NCBI GenBank assembly: GCA_034769895.1
Contig: CM068373.1
Span: forward strand, 25,506,120 to 25,570,119
DNA: 64,000 bases
Direction of reading: 5' to 3'
Source: Magicicada septendecula
Lineage: Eukaryota; Arthropoda; Insecta; Hemiptera; Cicadidae
Position 1 is the first letter of the stretch; every line of letters starts with the position of its first letter. A model generated the notes under the pieces. That model was not told the origin of the DNA. It searched no databases and worked only from the letters and a program-made list of their open reading frames with translations. Of this stretch, positions 1-11,891 are shown in pieces. The position numbers and the translations under genes were made by a program.

Positions 1-589
1 AGCATCTCTGTATTGACGCAGTGGCGAGGGATGCTGATAATTCACTTAAAATAAAACGATGGATATCGATCGCCAAGGACAGGAAAAATGGAGGCGGATG
101 ATTAGAAGAATAGGAAGAAGTTATTTGGCTGGTCCGGATGGAGAACAGGTGCACAAAGTAAACGGTAAAGTAATAAGAAAAGTAACTAAAGCGCAGGCGA
201 TAAAGGAAACACACGTAAGAAAAGTAGACAGCATAAGATTAAGCAGAAAGAACTGTAAAGAGAAGGATAATAAACGGATGATACTTCGCAAAGGGCGTAA
301 TTTAATTGTGATATAAATGCATACTGTGTAAAACTTTAAAAACTGAACACAACGACAGAGGTAAGTGGTTCAGGAAGCTGACTACGTTGAAGAAATGGTG
401 TTAGTAAATTTTGTAAAATTATCTGAGTTCTATGTAGGCCTACAAAAGTAATGTTTTTATAGTTGAAAAAATGTACAAACTGTGACTAGGAAGGTGTTAC
501 TTTTTGTATTCATATTTCCTATAACATATTTGAAGGTAATACTAGATACAGGCTGCGTAGATATCTCTGTATATAAAGTACATCAAGAT

Positions 590-1110
590 CATCAGCCATG
601 GCTCTACAACCCCTTGGTGGGTCTTGGCCTGCTCCAAGAGTCGATTCCATTCCTCCCTATCTCCCTATCGCGTGCCATTGCGTGCCTTGGCTTTCCAGTT
701 TATTATGTTTAGCTTTACGAGGGCGTCCTCTGACTGGTCTTTAAATCTACTTCGGAGTCTTTCCTTTTCCTACTACCCATTGGTTTCTGGTAGAAAATAT
801 GTTTCGTAGGCTGTCCTTCCTTCATTGTCTCTATGTGCCCAACCCACCATAGTCTGTATATTTTTATTATCCTGACGATGCCCGGCTTTTTGTAAGAATG
901 GTATAGTTTATAATTATAGCGCCTGCGTCACATTACATTGTCTTGTACTTCTCTACATATTGCTCTTAGAATCCATCTTTCACAGCAACCTAAAAGTCTC
1001 TCGCTATTTTTTGTCATTGTCCAGGTTTCTGAAGCATATATCAGCACTAGCCTGATAAGTGTTTTGTAAATTTTGCATTTCCTGCTTTTTGAGATGAAGA
1101 TATAAAGTAT
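590..1110 (-). pseudogene. LINE reverse transcriptase C-terminal remnant
   Basis: Read on the minus strand, about 1080 to 930 encodes a peptide with KIYKTLIRLVLIYASETW followed by an ERWILRAI-like stretch. This is the typical region after the RT domain of insect non-LTR elements of the RTE-like 'endonuclease-reverse transcriptase' kind. Downstream (930 to 596) the frame is broken, but the pieces read W-GHIERM, GRPTKHIF, RGRLRSRFKD and a final EWNRLLEQAKTHQGL, the family's usual C-terminus. The upstream EN and RT domains are missing, so this is a 5'-truncated, frameshifted copy. The exact clade is uncertain. Neighbouring sequence is AT-rich and uncharacterised. Confidence 0.7.
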
Positions 1111-1730
1111 AAAACTCGTAAAAATATTATTAAGCGCATAAAACACATCACAATAAAGTGGAACATGTTACAAATTTTTGCTTAACCGGTAGAGTAATGA
1201 AACATCTCATAAATACTCTTTTGAAAGCAAATAATATTCTGTATATAAATTTAGCGTAGTTAGATTGTGGAAAACACGATACGGGATTATCTGGTTGGCG
1301 ACATTTGTGTTCCAGTGAAAGGGGAAACTTTTTCGTTTAGATAAATGAATTTCCGCTTAGATACCCTTGTCTGATCTTGTGAAACGAAAACGAATTTATT
1401 GCTTTCGCGACTTTTACAAACACAACACTTTGAACTCTCTCTCTGTGCGTAACATAATTGATTTTATTGGATTTTATGTGGTAAAATAGTAATTTAACTA
1501 CGTTTTATTTGTTAAGTCATCGAAATTTTGTAACGAAAAATCGGGTATCGTTTTGGCAACGACTAAAATCTTACTGGTAATTTGTTTTTAAATAATTATT
1601 ATAATTGATACAGCCTTATTTAATTTCCACAGCTCAACACAATTCAGCTTGCTAGATTATTGTGTCCAATAAAGGAAGAAGTATGATTCTCGACGCAGAA
1701 GCACTGGGATCATCATCATAAAGTAACCAG

Positions 1731-1774
<44 letters not shown>

Positions 1775-2222
1775 AGGACAAAAAATAACTTTGCCACAGT
1801 AAAACTACATTGAAATCAGGAAAAATTAACAATTATTTTAATATAAAAAAAGACAATATATAAACAGAGAAATGAGATAAAAAACAAAAACTAAACACAT
1901 TCTAGTATATGGAGTAAATACAAATTTTTAATAATTATTCATAAACATATACTTTTATATTTGTATAAAATGCTTTTTCTATTTAGTTAAAATGAGCGTA
2001 CAATAATTAATTTTATTAAACTGAAGTAAATATTATTTTTGTTTAAAATACTAAAAGTAAACTTATCCTAACAAAAGGCTTTAATTTACCTTTCAAGTAA
2101 TCAAATTTAAATTATCCAATATTGTGGACGATTATAAATAGTAATTTGTAGTCAACACTTTATGGTGGACGAAGACTTTTGGTATGCCTATACTATGTGA
2201 TTAACAACAAAATTTAAATATC
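1111..2222. other. AT-rich non-coding stretch
   Basis: No supportable gene is visible. It holds a (CA)n microsatellite at about 1736-1770, preceded by a short CG run. The rest is AT-rich sequence that I cannot classify. Confidence 0.5.
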
Positions 2223-3344
2223 GGTATGGAGAACCATACATGACTTCCATGTTCTAAGACTTATATTTAAACTCATATTCGAAATGAAATATTTCCATAG
2301 AAACTACGTCTTTCTACTTATTGCTTCAGCATTAACCACAGTACTGTGCTCACTAACGTATACCACCACCACCTCACGTTTTCGCACTCGATTTTCACCG
2401 ATGATGGGAGTCGATGGCACTGCCGAAAAGTCTGGTTTTGCAGAAAACATAGGACTACGGCTAAAGAGCCCGGGAAGCAATTTTAACAAAAAACTACTTC
2501 TTTGTTGCCGATAACGTAGTACACATATAAAAAATTCTCCCCTACACCTTCAACTATAATTTTTAATAATAGAAAATTACCCCCACCCCGTTCTCCTAAC
2601 TTCTTCATTTATAGATATTTCATCTACGTTTCTACAGTGGATTACTATGAGCTTCTTATCAGGATACTTTATTTATAAAAATAAAGTACTTTACTCTTGT
2701 TAAAACATAAAATGTTTCCGGTAAACTACCCCTTTCTCTTAACCGATCTTCTCCAAAATCAACAGACCTTCCGTCCTCTACAATTCAAGGAAGCATGCAA
2801 AAAAATATTTGATTCTGATTGAATGTGCCGCAGTTATCGTTCGTCATGGAAACATTTCTCTTGTTACAACATAAAATGTTGCAGGTAAACTACCCGTTTC
2901 CCTTAACCGATCTTCACCAAAATCAATAGACCTTGAGCTCTCTGCAACTCAGGGGGTGCAAAAAATTATTTGATTCTCATTGAATTTTCGGCAGTTATCG
3001 TTCGTCATAAAAAAATTACCGTTTTTAAAACATAAAACGTTGCTGATAAACTACCCCTTCCCTTAACCGATCTTCAACAAAATCAACAGACCTTGAGTTC
3101 TCTTTAGTTCAAAAAGGTATGCAAAAACCTAGTTGATTCTGCTTGAATTTACGGTAGTTATCGTTCGTCATATAAAAAATTACCCTTGTTAAAACATAAA
3201 ATGTTGCTGGTAAACTACCCCTTTCCCTCAACCGATCTTCACCAACGCCAATACGTATTGAGAACACTACAATACAGGGCTGTATGCAAAACATCATTTG
3301 ATTCTGTTTGAATTTGCGGTTGTTATCGTTTACTATAGAAAATA
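2223..3344 (+). mobile_element. Satellite-carrying element copy 1 (head + 4 monomers, no tail)
   Basis: It begins with the family head ATCGGTATGGAGAACCATAC, in which GTATGG-agaa-CCATAC can form a short hairpin. The head carries a segment at 2284-2520 with a CGATGATG...GAAAA hairpin module. Four degenerate monomers follow, with GGTAAACTACCC at about 2722, 2884, 3046 and 3208, spaced 162 bp. The last monomer runs straight into the head of the next copy at 3345, without the microsatellite and hairpin tail seen in other copies. The modular plan (head, core tandem repeats, microsatellite, 3' hairpin) recalls Helentron-type or mollusc 'pearl'-type non-autonomous elements. That class assignment is inference. 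Open frames here are shadows. Confidence 0.7.
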
Positions 3345-3652
3345 TCGGTATGGAGAACCATACATGACTTCCATATTCTAAGATTTATATTTAAAATCAT
3401 TTTCGAAATGAAATATTACCATAGAAACTACTTCTTTCTACTTACTGCTTCAGCCTTAACCACAGTACTGTGGTCACTAACGTATACCACCTCACGTTAT
3501 CGCACTCGATTTTCACTGATGATGGAAGTCGATGGCATTGCCGAAACGTCTGGTTTTGTAGAAAACATTGGACTACGGCCAAATATCCCGGGAAGGAATT
3601 TTAACAAAAACTACTTCTTTGTTGCCGATAACGTTGTACACATATATATATA
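3345..3652 (+). mobile_element. Satellite-carrying element copy 2 (head only)
   Basis: A second head, about 90 percent like 2223-2530 by eye, begins ATCGGTATGG. It includes the palindrome ACCACAGTACTGTGGT (3459-3474) and the module CTGATGA...GCCGAAAC at 3516-3547. It is cut off at a TA run, where a CAGTGGCG hAT-like terminus starts. No monomers or tail remain. Confidence 0.65.
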
Positions 3653-4020
3653 TCAGTGGCGAAGTTACATGGAGGCAATTGAGGCAATGCCTACCCTAAC
3701 AAATTCTGTAGAATAAAAATTATAAATACGTATGAACTACATAACGTAAAGATTATACATTGTTACTGGGACTGTCAAATTTATTAAACCGAAACGTGCT
3801 TTATTGAGCGACCGCTAGATGGTGACAGGTGAGATTCGGCATAGTTCGTTTAAAGCGAATGAGGCAACCTGAACTTGCCTCAGCGTTTTTTGTATACATC
3901 GTATGTAAGCAATGTAGTGGTGTGATAGGGAAGTGTAGGGAGGGGGGATTGTCCCGCGCTGTACACATAGAGCGTTGAGGCGTGCCTCACTTCTGTGGTC
4001 CAAACAGTTAAGTTAAAGCG
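3653..4020. mobile_element. Possible hAT-type fragment
   Basis: The sequence begins CAGTGGCGAAGT after a TA run and continues with GGAGGCAATTGAGGCA. This matches the CAG-type 5' ends of hAT elements and resembles the complete hAT at 31659 (CAGCGGCGG...GGAGGCAAGGGAGGC). I found no matching 3' terminus or 8-bp duplication, so it is at most a truncated copy. Confidence 0.35.
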
Positions 4021-4245
4021 CCTGTGTTGTTTCTAAGTGTTTATTTTATGCGGTTATTAAAAGTGTCACTGTTATTCCGCTGAACTAACAGATGATCAAG
4101 ATTGTTATTTGAATTATTTGTAACATTAAACATATATATAGAAACTAATCAAGTTTAAAAATTTGAAGTTCAATCAGTTGTATTATTGTGTATGACTAAT
4201 ACAAGGATTGTTCAATAGACACACGTATAGAGCTGTAAAGCATTT

Positions 4246-4410
4246 TTTATTCAACGATTTTAAAAGAAGTCTCCAATAACATTAAGACATGAGTTCCACT
4301 GTTGCGCTAACCTGTAGATTCCCTGCTAGTAAAATTCTTACGGCTGTTTGTGGAACCATTCGGTTACAGCAACTCTACCTCAGCGTCCGATTTGACCCAC
4401 CGTCCTTTTA
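4246..4410 (-). pseudogene. mariner transposase C-terminal remnant
   Basis: On the minus strand the sequence reads VTEWFHKQP-EFY, then QGIYRLAQQWNSCLNVIGDF, then F and a stop at 4260-4262. This is the characteristic mariner transposase C-terminus (FY..GI..L..+W..C....GDYF). Two in-frame stops sit where a lysine-like residue and another residue are expected, and upstream there are shifts (DAEVEL). Only about 50 codons are recognisable; the DDE catalytic region is absent. The copy lies between a hAT-like fragment and a satellite-carrying element. Confidence 0.75.
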
Positions 4411-5882
4411 GTGATTCCTTAAAAAAAATTTAAGATAAGATTTTTGCCTATCCATTCATTAACTACTAGCTTCGCCAGTAAGCAAATTGATGTCCATTTT
4501 TTCGGCTTGCACGCGTTATGTTGGTGTGGGTTTCGGCACTTTCCATTTAAAAAGCGTGCAAACGTAAGAAAATAAACATGAGTGAGGCCAGAAATAACGT
4601 GAATTGTGTGTTTGTGTCTCACCTGCCTTTTTATTGCCGTATTAAATGAAAAATATTATATTACATTAAAATTAAAAAATTTTAATTTTATTGCCTGGCA
4701 ACAAAATTATTTTATTTTTAACAATTACCATTGTTTCAAAAAGTTTAAATAAATTTGCAAGTACTTTACTCTTGTTAAAACGTAAAAGGTTGCAGGTAAA
4801 CTACCCCTTCCCCTTAACCGATCTTCACCAAAATCAGAAATCATTGAGACCTCTACAATTTAGGGACGTATGCAAAAAATCATTTGATTCTGTTTGAATT
4901 TGCGGCTGTTATCGTTTGCCATAGAAAATACGCTTGATAAAAAAACGGTGCAGGTAAACTACCCCTTCCCCTTAACAGATCTTCACCAAAAACAATAGGT
5001 CTTGAGTACTCTACAAATCAGGGCTGTATGCAAAACATTATTTGATTCTGTTTGAATTTGCGGCTGTTATCGTTTGCCATAGAAAATACCCTTGTTAAAA
5101 AAATGTTGCTAGTAAACTACCCCTTTCCCTCAACCGATCTTCACCAAAAACAATAGGTCTTGAGAACTCTACAATTTAGGGCTGTATGCAAATAATCGTT
5201 TGATTCTGTTTGAATTTGCGGCTGTTATCGTTTGCCATAAGAAATACCCTTGTTAAAACATAAAACGTTACAAGTAAACTACCCCTTTCCCTTAACCGAT
5301 CTTCACCAAAAACAAAAGGTCTTGAGAACTCTACAATTCAGGGCTGTATACGAAACATTATTTGATTCTGTTTGAATTTGCGGCTGTTATCGTTTGCCAA
5401 AAAAAAAATTTCCCTTGATAAAAAAAAACCGTTGCAGGTAAACTACCCCTTTCCATTAACCGATCTTCACCAAAAACAATAGGTCGCGAGTCCTCTACAA
5501 ATCAGGGCTGTATGCAAAAAATTATTTGATTCTGTTTGAATTTGCGGCAGTTATCGTTTGCCATAGAAAATACGCTTGATAAAAAACGTTATAGGTAAAC
5601 TACCCCTTTCCCTTAACCGATCTTCACCAAAAACAACAGGTCTTGAGAACTCTACAATTTAGGGCTGTATGCAAATAATCTTTTGATTCTGTTTGAATTT
5701 GCGGCTGTTATCGTTTGCCATAAGAAATACCCTTGTTAAAACATAAAACGTTACAAGTAAACTACCCCTTTCCCTTAACCGATCTTCACCAAAAACAAAA
5801 GGTCTTGAGAACTCTACAATTCAGGGCTGTATACGAAACATTATTTGATTCTGTTTGAATTTGCGGCAGTTATCGTTTGCCA

Positions 5883-6069
5883 TAGAAAAAAAATCTACAG
5901 ACACACAGACACACAGACACACAGACACACAGACACACACACAGACACTTTTCGGAAAACGACTTTTTTTCATGTTTTGAGTGTAGTAGAATCAGAATCT
6001 GCAATAATCTCGAACACGATTTTTTTTGCCATCACCATACTTCCATTCCTTAAGGAAATATGGAAGTAA
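5883..6069 (+). repeat. Element tail: (CAGACA)n plus terminal hairpin
   Basis: A CAGACACA microsatellite (5897-5946) is followed by the conserved block TTTTCGGAAAACGAC and the palindrome around CCATTCCTTAAGGAAATATGG. The same tail recurs at 7533-7720 and 58750-58918, and in reverse at 28637 and 34103. Here it is followed directly by another monomer, so it is internal to the array. Confidence 0.75.
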
Positions 6070-7532
6070 AAAATTACCCTTGATAAAAAACCGTTGCAGG
6101 TAAACTACCCCTTTCCCTTAACCGATCTTCACCAAAAACGACAGATCTTAGGTACTCTACAATTCAGGCCTGTATGCAAACAATTATTTGATTTATTTTG
6201 AATTTGCGGCTGTTATCGTTTGCCATAGAAAACACCTTTGATAAAACATAAAACGTTGCTGGTAAACTACCCTATTTCATTAACCGATCTTCACCAAAAA
6301 CAATAGGTCTTGAGAACTCTACAATTCAGGGCTGTATGCAAACCATTAGTTGATTCTCTTTGAATTTACGGCAGTTATCGTTCGTCATAGAAAAAATACC
6401 CTTGTTAAAACATAAAACGTTGCAGGTAAACTACCCCTTTCCCTTAACCGATCTTCAACAAAACCAACAGGTCTTGAGAACTGTACATTTCACGGCTGTA
6501 TGCAAAATATTATATGATTCTGTTTGAATTTGCGGCTGTTATCATTTGCCATATAAAATACCCTTGATAAAACAAAAAACGTGTCAGGTAAACTACCCGT
6601 TTCCCTTAACCGATCTTCACCAAAAACAATAGATCTTTAGTACTCAACAAAACAGGGCTGTATGCAAAAACGTATTTGATTCTGTTTGAATTTGCGGCTC
6701 TTATCGTTTGCCATAGAAAATACCCTTATAAAACATAAAACGTTGCTGGTAAACTACCCCATTCCCTTAACCGATCTTCACCAACAACAATAGGTATTGA
6801 GAACTCTACAGTACAGGGCTGTATGCAAAACATCATTTGATTCTGTTTGAATTTGTGGCTGTTATCGTTTACCATAGAAAAAAACATGGAAGTAAAATTA
6901 CCCTTGATAAAAAACCGTTGCTGGTAAACTACCCCTTTCTCTTAACCGATCTTCACCAAAAACGACATGTCTTGAGACCTCTACAATTCAGGGACGTATG
7001 CAAAAAATTATTTGATTCTGTTTGAATTTGCGGCTGTTATCGTTTGCCATAGAAAATACGCTTGATAAAAAACGTTGCTGGTAAACTACCCCTTTCCCTT
7101 AACCGATCTTCACCAAAAACAACAGATCTTGAGAACTCTATAATTTAGGGCTGTATGCAAATAATCTTTTGATTCTGTTTGAATTTGCGGCTTTTATCGT
7201 TTGCCATAAGAAATACCCTTGTTAAAACATAAAACGTTACTGGTAAACTACCCCTTTCCCTTAACCGATCTTCACCAAAAACAATAGGTTTTGAGAACTC
7301 TATAATTCGAGGCTGTATGCGAAACATTATTTGATTCCGTTTGAATTTGCGGCTGTTATCGTTTGCCAAAAAAAATTTCCCTTGATAAAAAAAAACCGTT
7401 GCTGGTAAACTACCCCTTTTCCTCAACCGATCTTCACCAAAAACAATAGGTCGCGAGTACTCTACAAATCAGGGCTGTATGCAAAAAAGTATTTGATTCT
7501 GTTTGAATTTGCGGCAGTTATCGTTTGCCATA

Positions 7533-7722
7533 GAAAAAAAATCTACAGACACACACACAGACAGACACACACACAGACAGACACACACACACACACACAC
7601 TTTTCGAAAAATGACTTTTTTTCATGTTTTGAGTGTAGTACAATCATATTCTGCAATAATCTCGAACACGATTTTTTTTGCCATCACCATACTTCCATTT
7701 CCTTAAGGAACATGGAAGTAAT
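7533..7722 (+). repeat. Element tail: (CAGACA)n plus terminal hairpin
   Basis: This is a second copy of the tail and closes the array. It has an ACACAGACAG microsatellite at 7549-7600, then the ATGTTTTGAGTGTAGTA block and the CTTCCATTTCCTTAAGGAAC hairpin, ending near ATGGAAGTAA. Confidence 0.75.
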
Positions 7723-8856
7723 AATTTCGAAGTAATAGACAATAACGTTTGTAAAATAAATAAGAACGCTAGAGAAGTAAACCAAAATACAGGTAGGATG
7801 ACGACAGTTTCTGCCATAGCTTACGGCTGGAAATTTCTTTAAAACAAAAGTCACAATGGGCATCACTTTTTCTAAACATTAAAACAAGGAAAACAGAAAC
7901 GGTTAGAAAAAATTAACAAGTGACATCAAGCAACAAACGAGACAGGCTTAGTTGATTTCCCAATGGCTTCTGCGTATGTTTATGTACTTTTCCTCTTTTA
8001 TTTTTCCATTTCGAATTATATATGTCTTCACTGTATATTTCATCTGCATCCTTTGTTCTTACATGTTAGAGGTATGGGGAGAGTGGATTTCATTGTCATT
8101 TTTTGTCGTTTGTAGCATTTTTTATCCCTTTTGTAATAAATATTATATTTAACTTTACTAATAATTTGCCTTTTAACATTTAGCTTCATCTGTAAACATG
8201 CATGATTTATAACCATCCATTCTGTTTTCTTGTACACTATCATGTAATAAATGACTTATTTTGGAATCTTGGGCACTCCTTGTAAATTTTTGTATGTCCG
8301 TTCTTTGAGAAAAATTTATTTGTAACTCGTAAAGTACAAAATTATATCAACCCAAATCCTAGTATTGCCTGAGACAATAACCTCAAAAAAAAAGTCTTGT
8401 AGTTCTCTCAAATGGGAAATTTCCTACGCCAGCTTTGACATATCTTGTTATTATACAACAGTTATTCTAGTCTACATTGTTTAGTACAGCTTGTAAATTT
8501 TTATAGAATACTTTTTCTTCCCCTCTCTTTCAGGATCCCCAATTACCCCTATTATTGTATGATCGTTCCCCTCTTATGTCATTAAACTCGACTCTAGAAT
8601 TCTGTTATCTGTGTTGTAATATACACAAAATATTTCACTGTTTCTACGAGAAAACAGATTTTAAATCAGACTCTCTATTTTATTTCCACATGACTATAAA
8701 TTAATATTTACTGTTTAAAATCTTGTTTCCATAAATATTTATGTTTTTGGTAATACTGCAATTTTTATTTTCCTTTCTTTTAGTTCTTTTACTTATGTCA
8801 CTGAATCTTCACAGTGCGGCTAGTTTAAGTATTCCGGGTACTCTACTTCATTTTAA
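7723..8856. other. Non-coding, unclassified
   Basis: AT-rich sequence with short open frames that show no recognisable protein. I see no gene or element termini before the MITE at 8857. Confidence 0.5.
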
Positions 8857-9134
8857 CATGATAATGTTTTTAGGCTGGGGGTCATTCCGCAAAAACGTCA
8901 TCGAAAAACGTGACGCTTCCACACTTTCGATTCCCCACAGTCTAGAAATTTGATATGTGAACGCATCAAGACAGAAATAATCGCTGCTGACATTGAGTTT
9001 AGCAAACGTTTTAGTGAGAATAAATTTGGTTTTACATGCTCTGTTTGTGATCGTCTGTGGTTTGGAAATGATTTACGTAATCCACCAAACGTAATCCAAA
9101 TTATACGTTTCAAAAACCTAAAAACATTATCATG
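8857..9134. mobile_element. MITE-like element with CATGATAATGTT inverted ends
   Basis: The left end CATGATAATGTTTTTAGG(C) is mirrored at the right end as CCTAAAAACATTATCATG, giving inverted ends of about 18 bp around 278 bp. Internal blocks GACGCTTCCACACTTTCGAT and CCCCACAGTCTAGAAAT are shared with the shorter copy at 9747. The 30 bp right of both copies also match (GATGTTTCGGTTTCGTCG), so the true element may extend to about 9162. There is no coding capacity. The superfamily is unknown. Confidence 0.65.
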
Positions 9135-9186
9135 CTGCGATGTTTCGGTTTCGTCGAAATTCGTTGAATGCTTAGGTGCATAAATA

Positions 9187-9222
9187 GAGAGAGGAGAGAG
9201 GGAGAGAGGGAGATAGAGGGAG

Positions 9223-9298
<76 letters not shown>
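9187..9298. repeat. (GA)n microsatellite
   Basis: An impure GGAGA run becomes a pure GA tract of about 70 bp ending near 9297. It lies just right of the first MITE. Confidence 0.95.
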
Positions 9299-9301
<3 letters not shown>

Positions 9302-9746
9302 ACAATAAATAATAAACAGAATTCGCTTCCATTTTGTCGCAATAGGTGCACAATAAATGCATATACGTACTCGTGAACTCTTAGTGGAAAATAAATTTTA
9401 CATAAAAATTACTTTTTCATGGAAATTCCTTCTGTGTAAAAATTAATGGATGGTTATGTTACATATACATGAAGATTGTTACAGTCAACGTGATTGGGAT
9501 CTCAGAGAAAGCGTTTCCTCAAGGACATCGAACATTTGAAGGTGTGCCGTCTGCCGTTTAGTCGGTGTTTGTTTTTTTCTTTCGTAGAATCGTTTACCAT
9601 TTTATTCGTCTTTCATTTCTGCTTTGGCAGCTTTTGAGTTTGGCAGTATATTTCCTAAAGTAGTAATCATCGTCTTGTGGAGTAAGTCCAAGACGACGTC
9701 CGTGCCGTGCAAGCTTCAAACAAAAGTCATGACCCCTAGGTTTTAA

Positions 9747-9872
9747 CATGATAGTGTTTTTAGGCTGGCGGTCATTCCACAAAATGCGTGATGCGTCATC
9801 GAAAAATGTGACGCTTCCACACTTTCGATTCCCCACAGTCTAGAAATCTTTTGTTTACAAAACATTATCATG
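9747..9872. mobile_element. Short MITE copy, internally deleted
   Basis: This is the same family as 8857-9134. It has the left end CATGATAGTGTTTTTAGG, the shared block GACGCTTCCACACTTTCGAT, then AAAACATTATCATG at the right. At 126 bp it has lost roughly half the interior. The right flank GATGTTTCGGTTTCGTCG is shared with the longer copy, and a (CG)n(TG)n run follows at 9905-9928. Confidence 0.6.
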
Positions 9873-9929
9873 CTTCGATGTTTCGGTTTCGTCGAAATTC
9901 TTTATGCGCGCGCGCGCGCGTGTGTGTGT

Positions 9930-10974
9930 ATGGGGAGATAGAGGGAGAGAGTCTCAATCTGTTATTCAAAGTCTCACCTCCTAGGTTTTTCTGCTCTCTA
10001 CATTGTTGAAACACACTCCTATTCACAGGAGACCAGGCAGAGGCCATGTAGTAGGTAATATTATTTGGCCGAAAAAAAATTTTTTTAAGGAGGTTGCTTT
10101 AACTCCTCCGTTTTCCTCACTCTGGCAAGATGAGATCTCGAGATAAGAAACGGCATTGCGGAGATACGAATGACATTTGAAAGCAATTAATTATGGAATT
10201 ATACGCCAAGAGATCGGTAACTTTTTATTCAATATGCAATTTCTTCTTCTCATCCTTTCTGTAATTAGTCTGTTTCCTACTTACCTGTTCTGACAATATT
10301 TTCTTTTGTGGTGGATTTCGTATAAGTAACAGACAGTGATAATAAGATATAAAATATGTAGGTACTGGTTATTTCAAACAACATTCGTAAATTAATGTTA
10401 TATTATAATTATGTTACTTTTATTTACGGAATGAATGTTAGTTTACCGTTATGTTTACTTCAACGTTTTCTATTTATGTTTACTTCATACGTTTTATTTA
10501 CAATGTTATCTAAATTTACCCGGTTATTGTTTTAACTGAAATCCTCCTTGTAGTATTCAACGTGCATGTTTGTAGCTGAGCCGGTTTACATGTTCAACAA
10601 TGTACGGTATGTAAGTAAACATTATTAAAGATTTATCCCTGCATTATTCAAGGTATCACGTTTTGTTTGTCTCGAGTTCCATCAAACAAAAGAAAATATT
10701 CCTTCCTACACAATACAGACAGTGTACACAATGTAAAGGTTATTTTTAAAGTATCGTTTACTCCTGTCTTGCACCAGTAAACACTATGAGGTCTTTATAA
10801 ATAAAACTTTGTATAAAGTTGTAATACTACTCTCAACATTACAAATACGCTACGTTCATTATTACTACAGTTTTCCGTGATATCAAGACTGCTACTTTTA
10901 ATTTTCTATACAAACCAATAGTTTCGAGTTACTTGCAAATGCGTAAGGATAAAGAATGGGAATGTATCTCTGTT
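9930..10974. other. Non-coding, unclassified
   Basis: AT-rich DNA with no supportable gene. Composition changes sharply to GC-rich at 10979, where the nested retroelements begin. Confidence 0.5.
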
Positions 10975-11044
10975 GTAATGTGACGGCACGGAGGCAAACG
11001 TCTGCTGTCCGGTACCAGCGACAGGCCGCCGCGAACACCTGGCG

Positions 11045-11160
11045 GCGCGTGACACCTACCCGCAGCGAGCCAATCAGGGATCAGCAGCCGAGACGTGACA
11101 CCTGACGCGTACGGAGCGAGCCAATCAGCGATCCCGGTCAGGGCATAAAAAGAGCGCCGC
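11045..11160 (+). promoter_or_regulatory. LTR promoter: duplicated CCAAT block and TATA-like box
   Basis: Two imperfect direct repeats each contain GTGACACCT and then GCGAGCCAATCAG; the CCAAT boxes are at 11070-11074 and 11121-11125. A TATA-like CATAAAAAG follows at 11144-11152. The spacing (CCAAT, CCAAT, TATA within 85 bp) fits a pol II core promoter. Function is inferred. Confidence 0.5.
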
Positions 11161-11282
11161 TAGAAGGTCTCCCGAGCTGGAGAGTTGCCGTCAACGCTTC
11201 AAAGAGCGCCGCGGTAATATTCTCGCGTAAACGCAAGCGAACTCGGCTGCTTAAAGTAGGCCCCGTCGAGATGCCCTGGACC
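11160..11282 (+). pseudogene. Older Jockey element, 5' piece (RT C-terminal region)
   Basis: The frame beginning at TGG AGA GTT (11177) encodes WRVAVNASKSAAVIFSRKRK and continues to EMPW at the insertion point. It aligns with WRVQLNATKSVAVEFSKRRK of the intact element (ORF2 residues after the FADD motif). The frame resumes exactly across the insertion at 16458 as NSVKYLGLHVDFRLT, so this is the target copy of the younger insertion. It is 5'-truncated close to 11160 inside the LTR. Confidence 0.8.
11269..11282 (+). repeat. Left target-site duplication of the young Jockey
   Basis: AGATGCCCTGGACC here is repeated at 16444-16457. The final A is ambiguous with the poly(A) tail, so the duplication is 13 or 14 bp. 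It was coding sequence of the older Jockey. Confidence 0.9.
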
Positions 11283-11891
11283 TTTTTTTTTTGACAACAC
11301 GAGACACTTCTGGACCAGCTCTTCAACAGGACAGACCTCTCTCCGGACTGCTCTCTCCTGCCTGGACTGGAAGCTGCTTTGCTGCATTCGCCCACCTCGC
11401 CGTTGGACGAGGATTACCATTGCCTTTCTCTTCGTGGGAAACGGACCAAGGAGCCAGCTGCTGCCGGTGAATTAAGTAGCCGGCACAAGTGGTAGCTGGC
11501 CGAAGTTTGACCTTATTAGGACCACCTGCGCCGGAAACATCTTGGCCGGACAGGAAAGAAGAGGAGTGCTCTGGGCTCACCTGGTGAGTGCCGCATCAGT
11601 GCATAAACCCTAACTTGCTCACGACTGTTAGGTAGCGCTGCCCCGGACGATCCTTGCAAGCCCCCACCAGTGGTAAGCGAGCTAGGATATCGCCGGGGTA
11701 AAGGGGCCAGTGGACACCAGTCTTGGTAAGGACTGGTATTCAACGAAGCTGGTCGTTAGCCCAGCTCCTCCCGCATCGTCGTGAGCAGGGAAGACGCGCG
11801 GGTAATCCGGCTTCGGCCGGACCCGAGATCCCTGGCGTCTGGCAGTGACTGCCTAGCAGTCTCTGCCCGGCAGCCGCCGCGCCTCGCCAGC

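Larger units (their letters stand above)
4620..7722 (+). mobile_element. Satellite-carrying element copy 3, expanded array
   Basis: The left 170 bp matches the 58-kb copy (57960-58130), with the shared stretch TTTTATTGCCTGGCAACAAA. From 4770 a head-to-tail array of about 160-bp monomers runs to 7530. GGTAAACTACCCC-like starts occur near 4795, 4953, 5111, 5273, 5437, 5596, 5756, 6101, 6260, 6426, 6589, 6747, 6922, 7081, 7242 and 7403, about 16 monomers. Each carries CTTAACCGATCTTCACCAA, TTTGATTCTGTTTGAATTTG and CGGC(T/A)GTTATCGTTTGCCAT. Two complete tails, (CAGACA)n then a CTTCCATTCCTTAAGGAA-type hairpin, lie at about 5883-6069 and 7533-7720. Part of a tail (catggaagtaaaa) is left at 6883. The tails inside the array show unequal exchange or rolling-circle joining. 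Confidence 0.8.

Noticed and set aside
59..316. 85-residue basic open frame at the left edge
   Set aside because: No recognisable domain, and composition like its AT-rich surroundings. It may be TE debris but cannot be supported.
4770..7530. CRISPR-like array
   Set aside because: Monomers are about 160 bp and contiguous without unique spacers, in an insect genome. This is a satellite.
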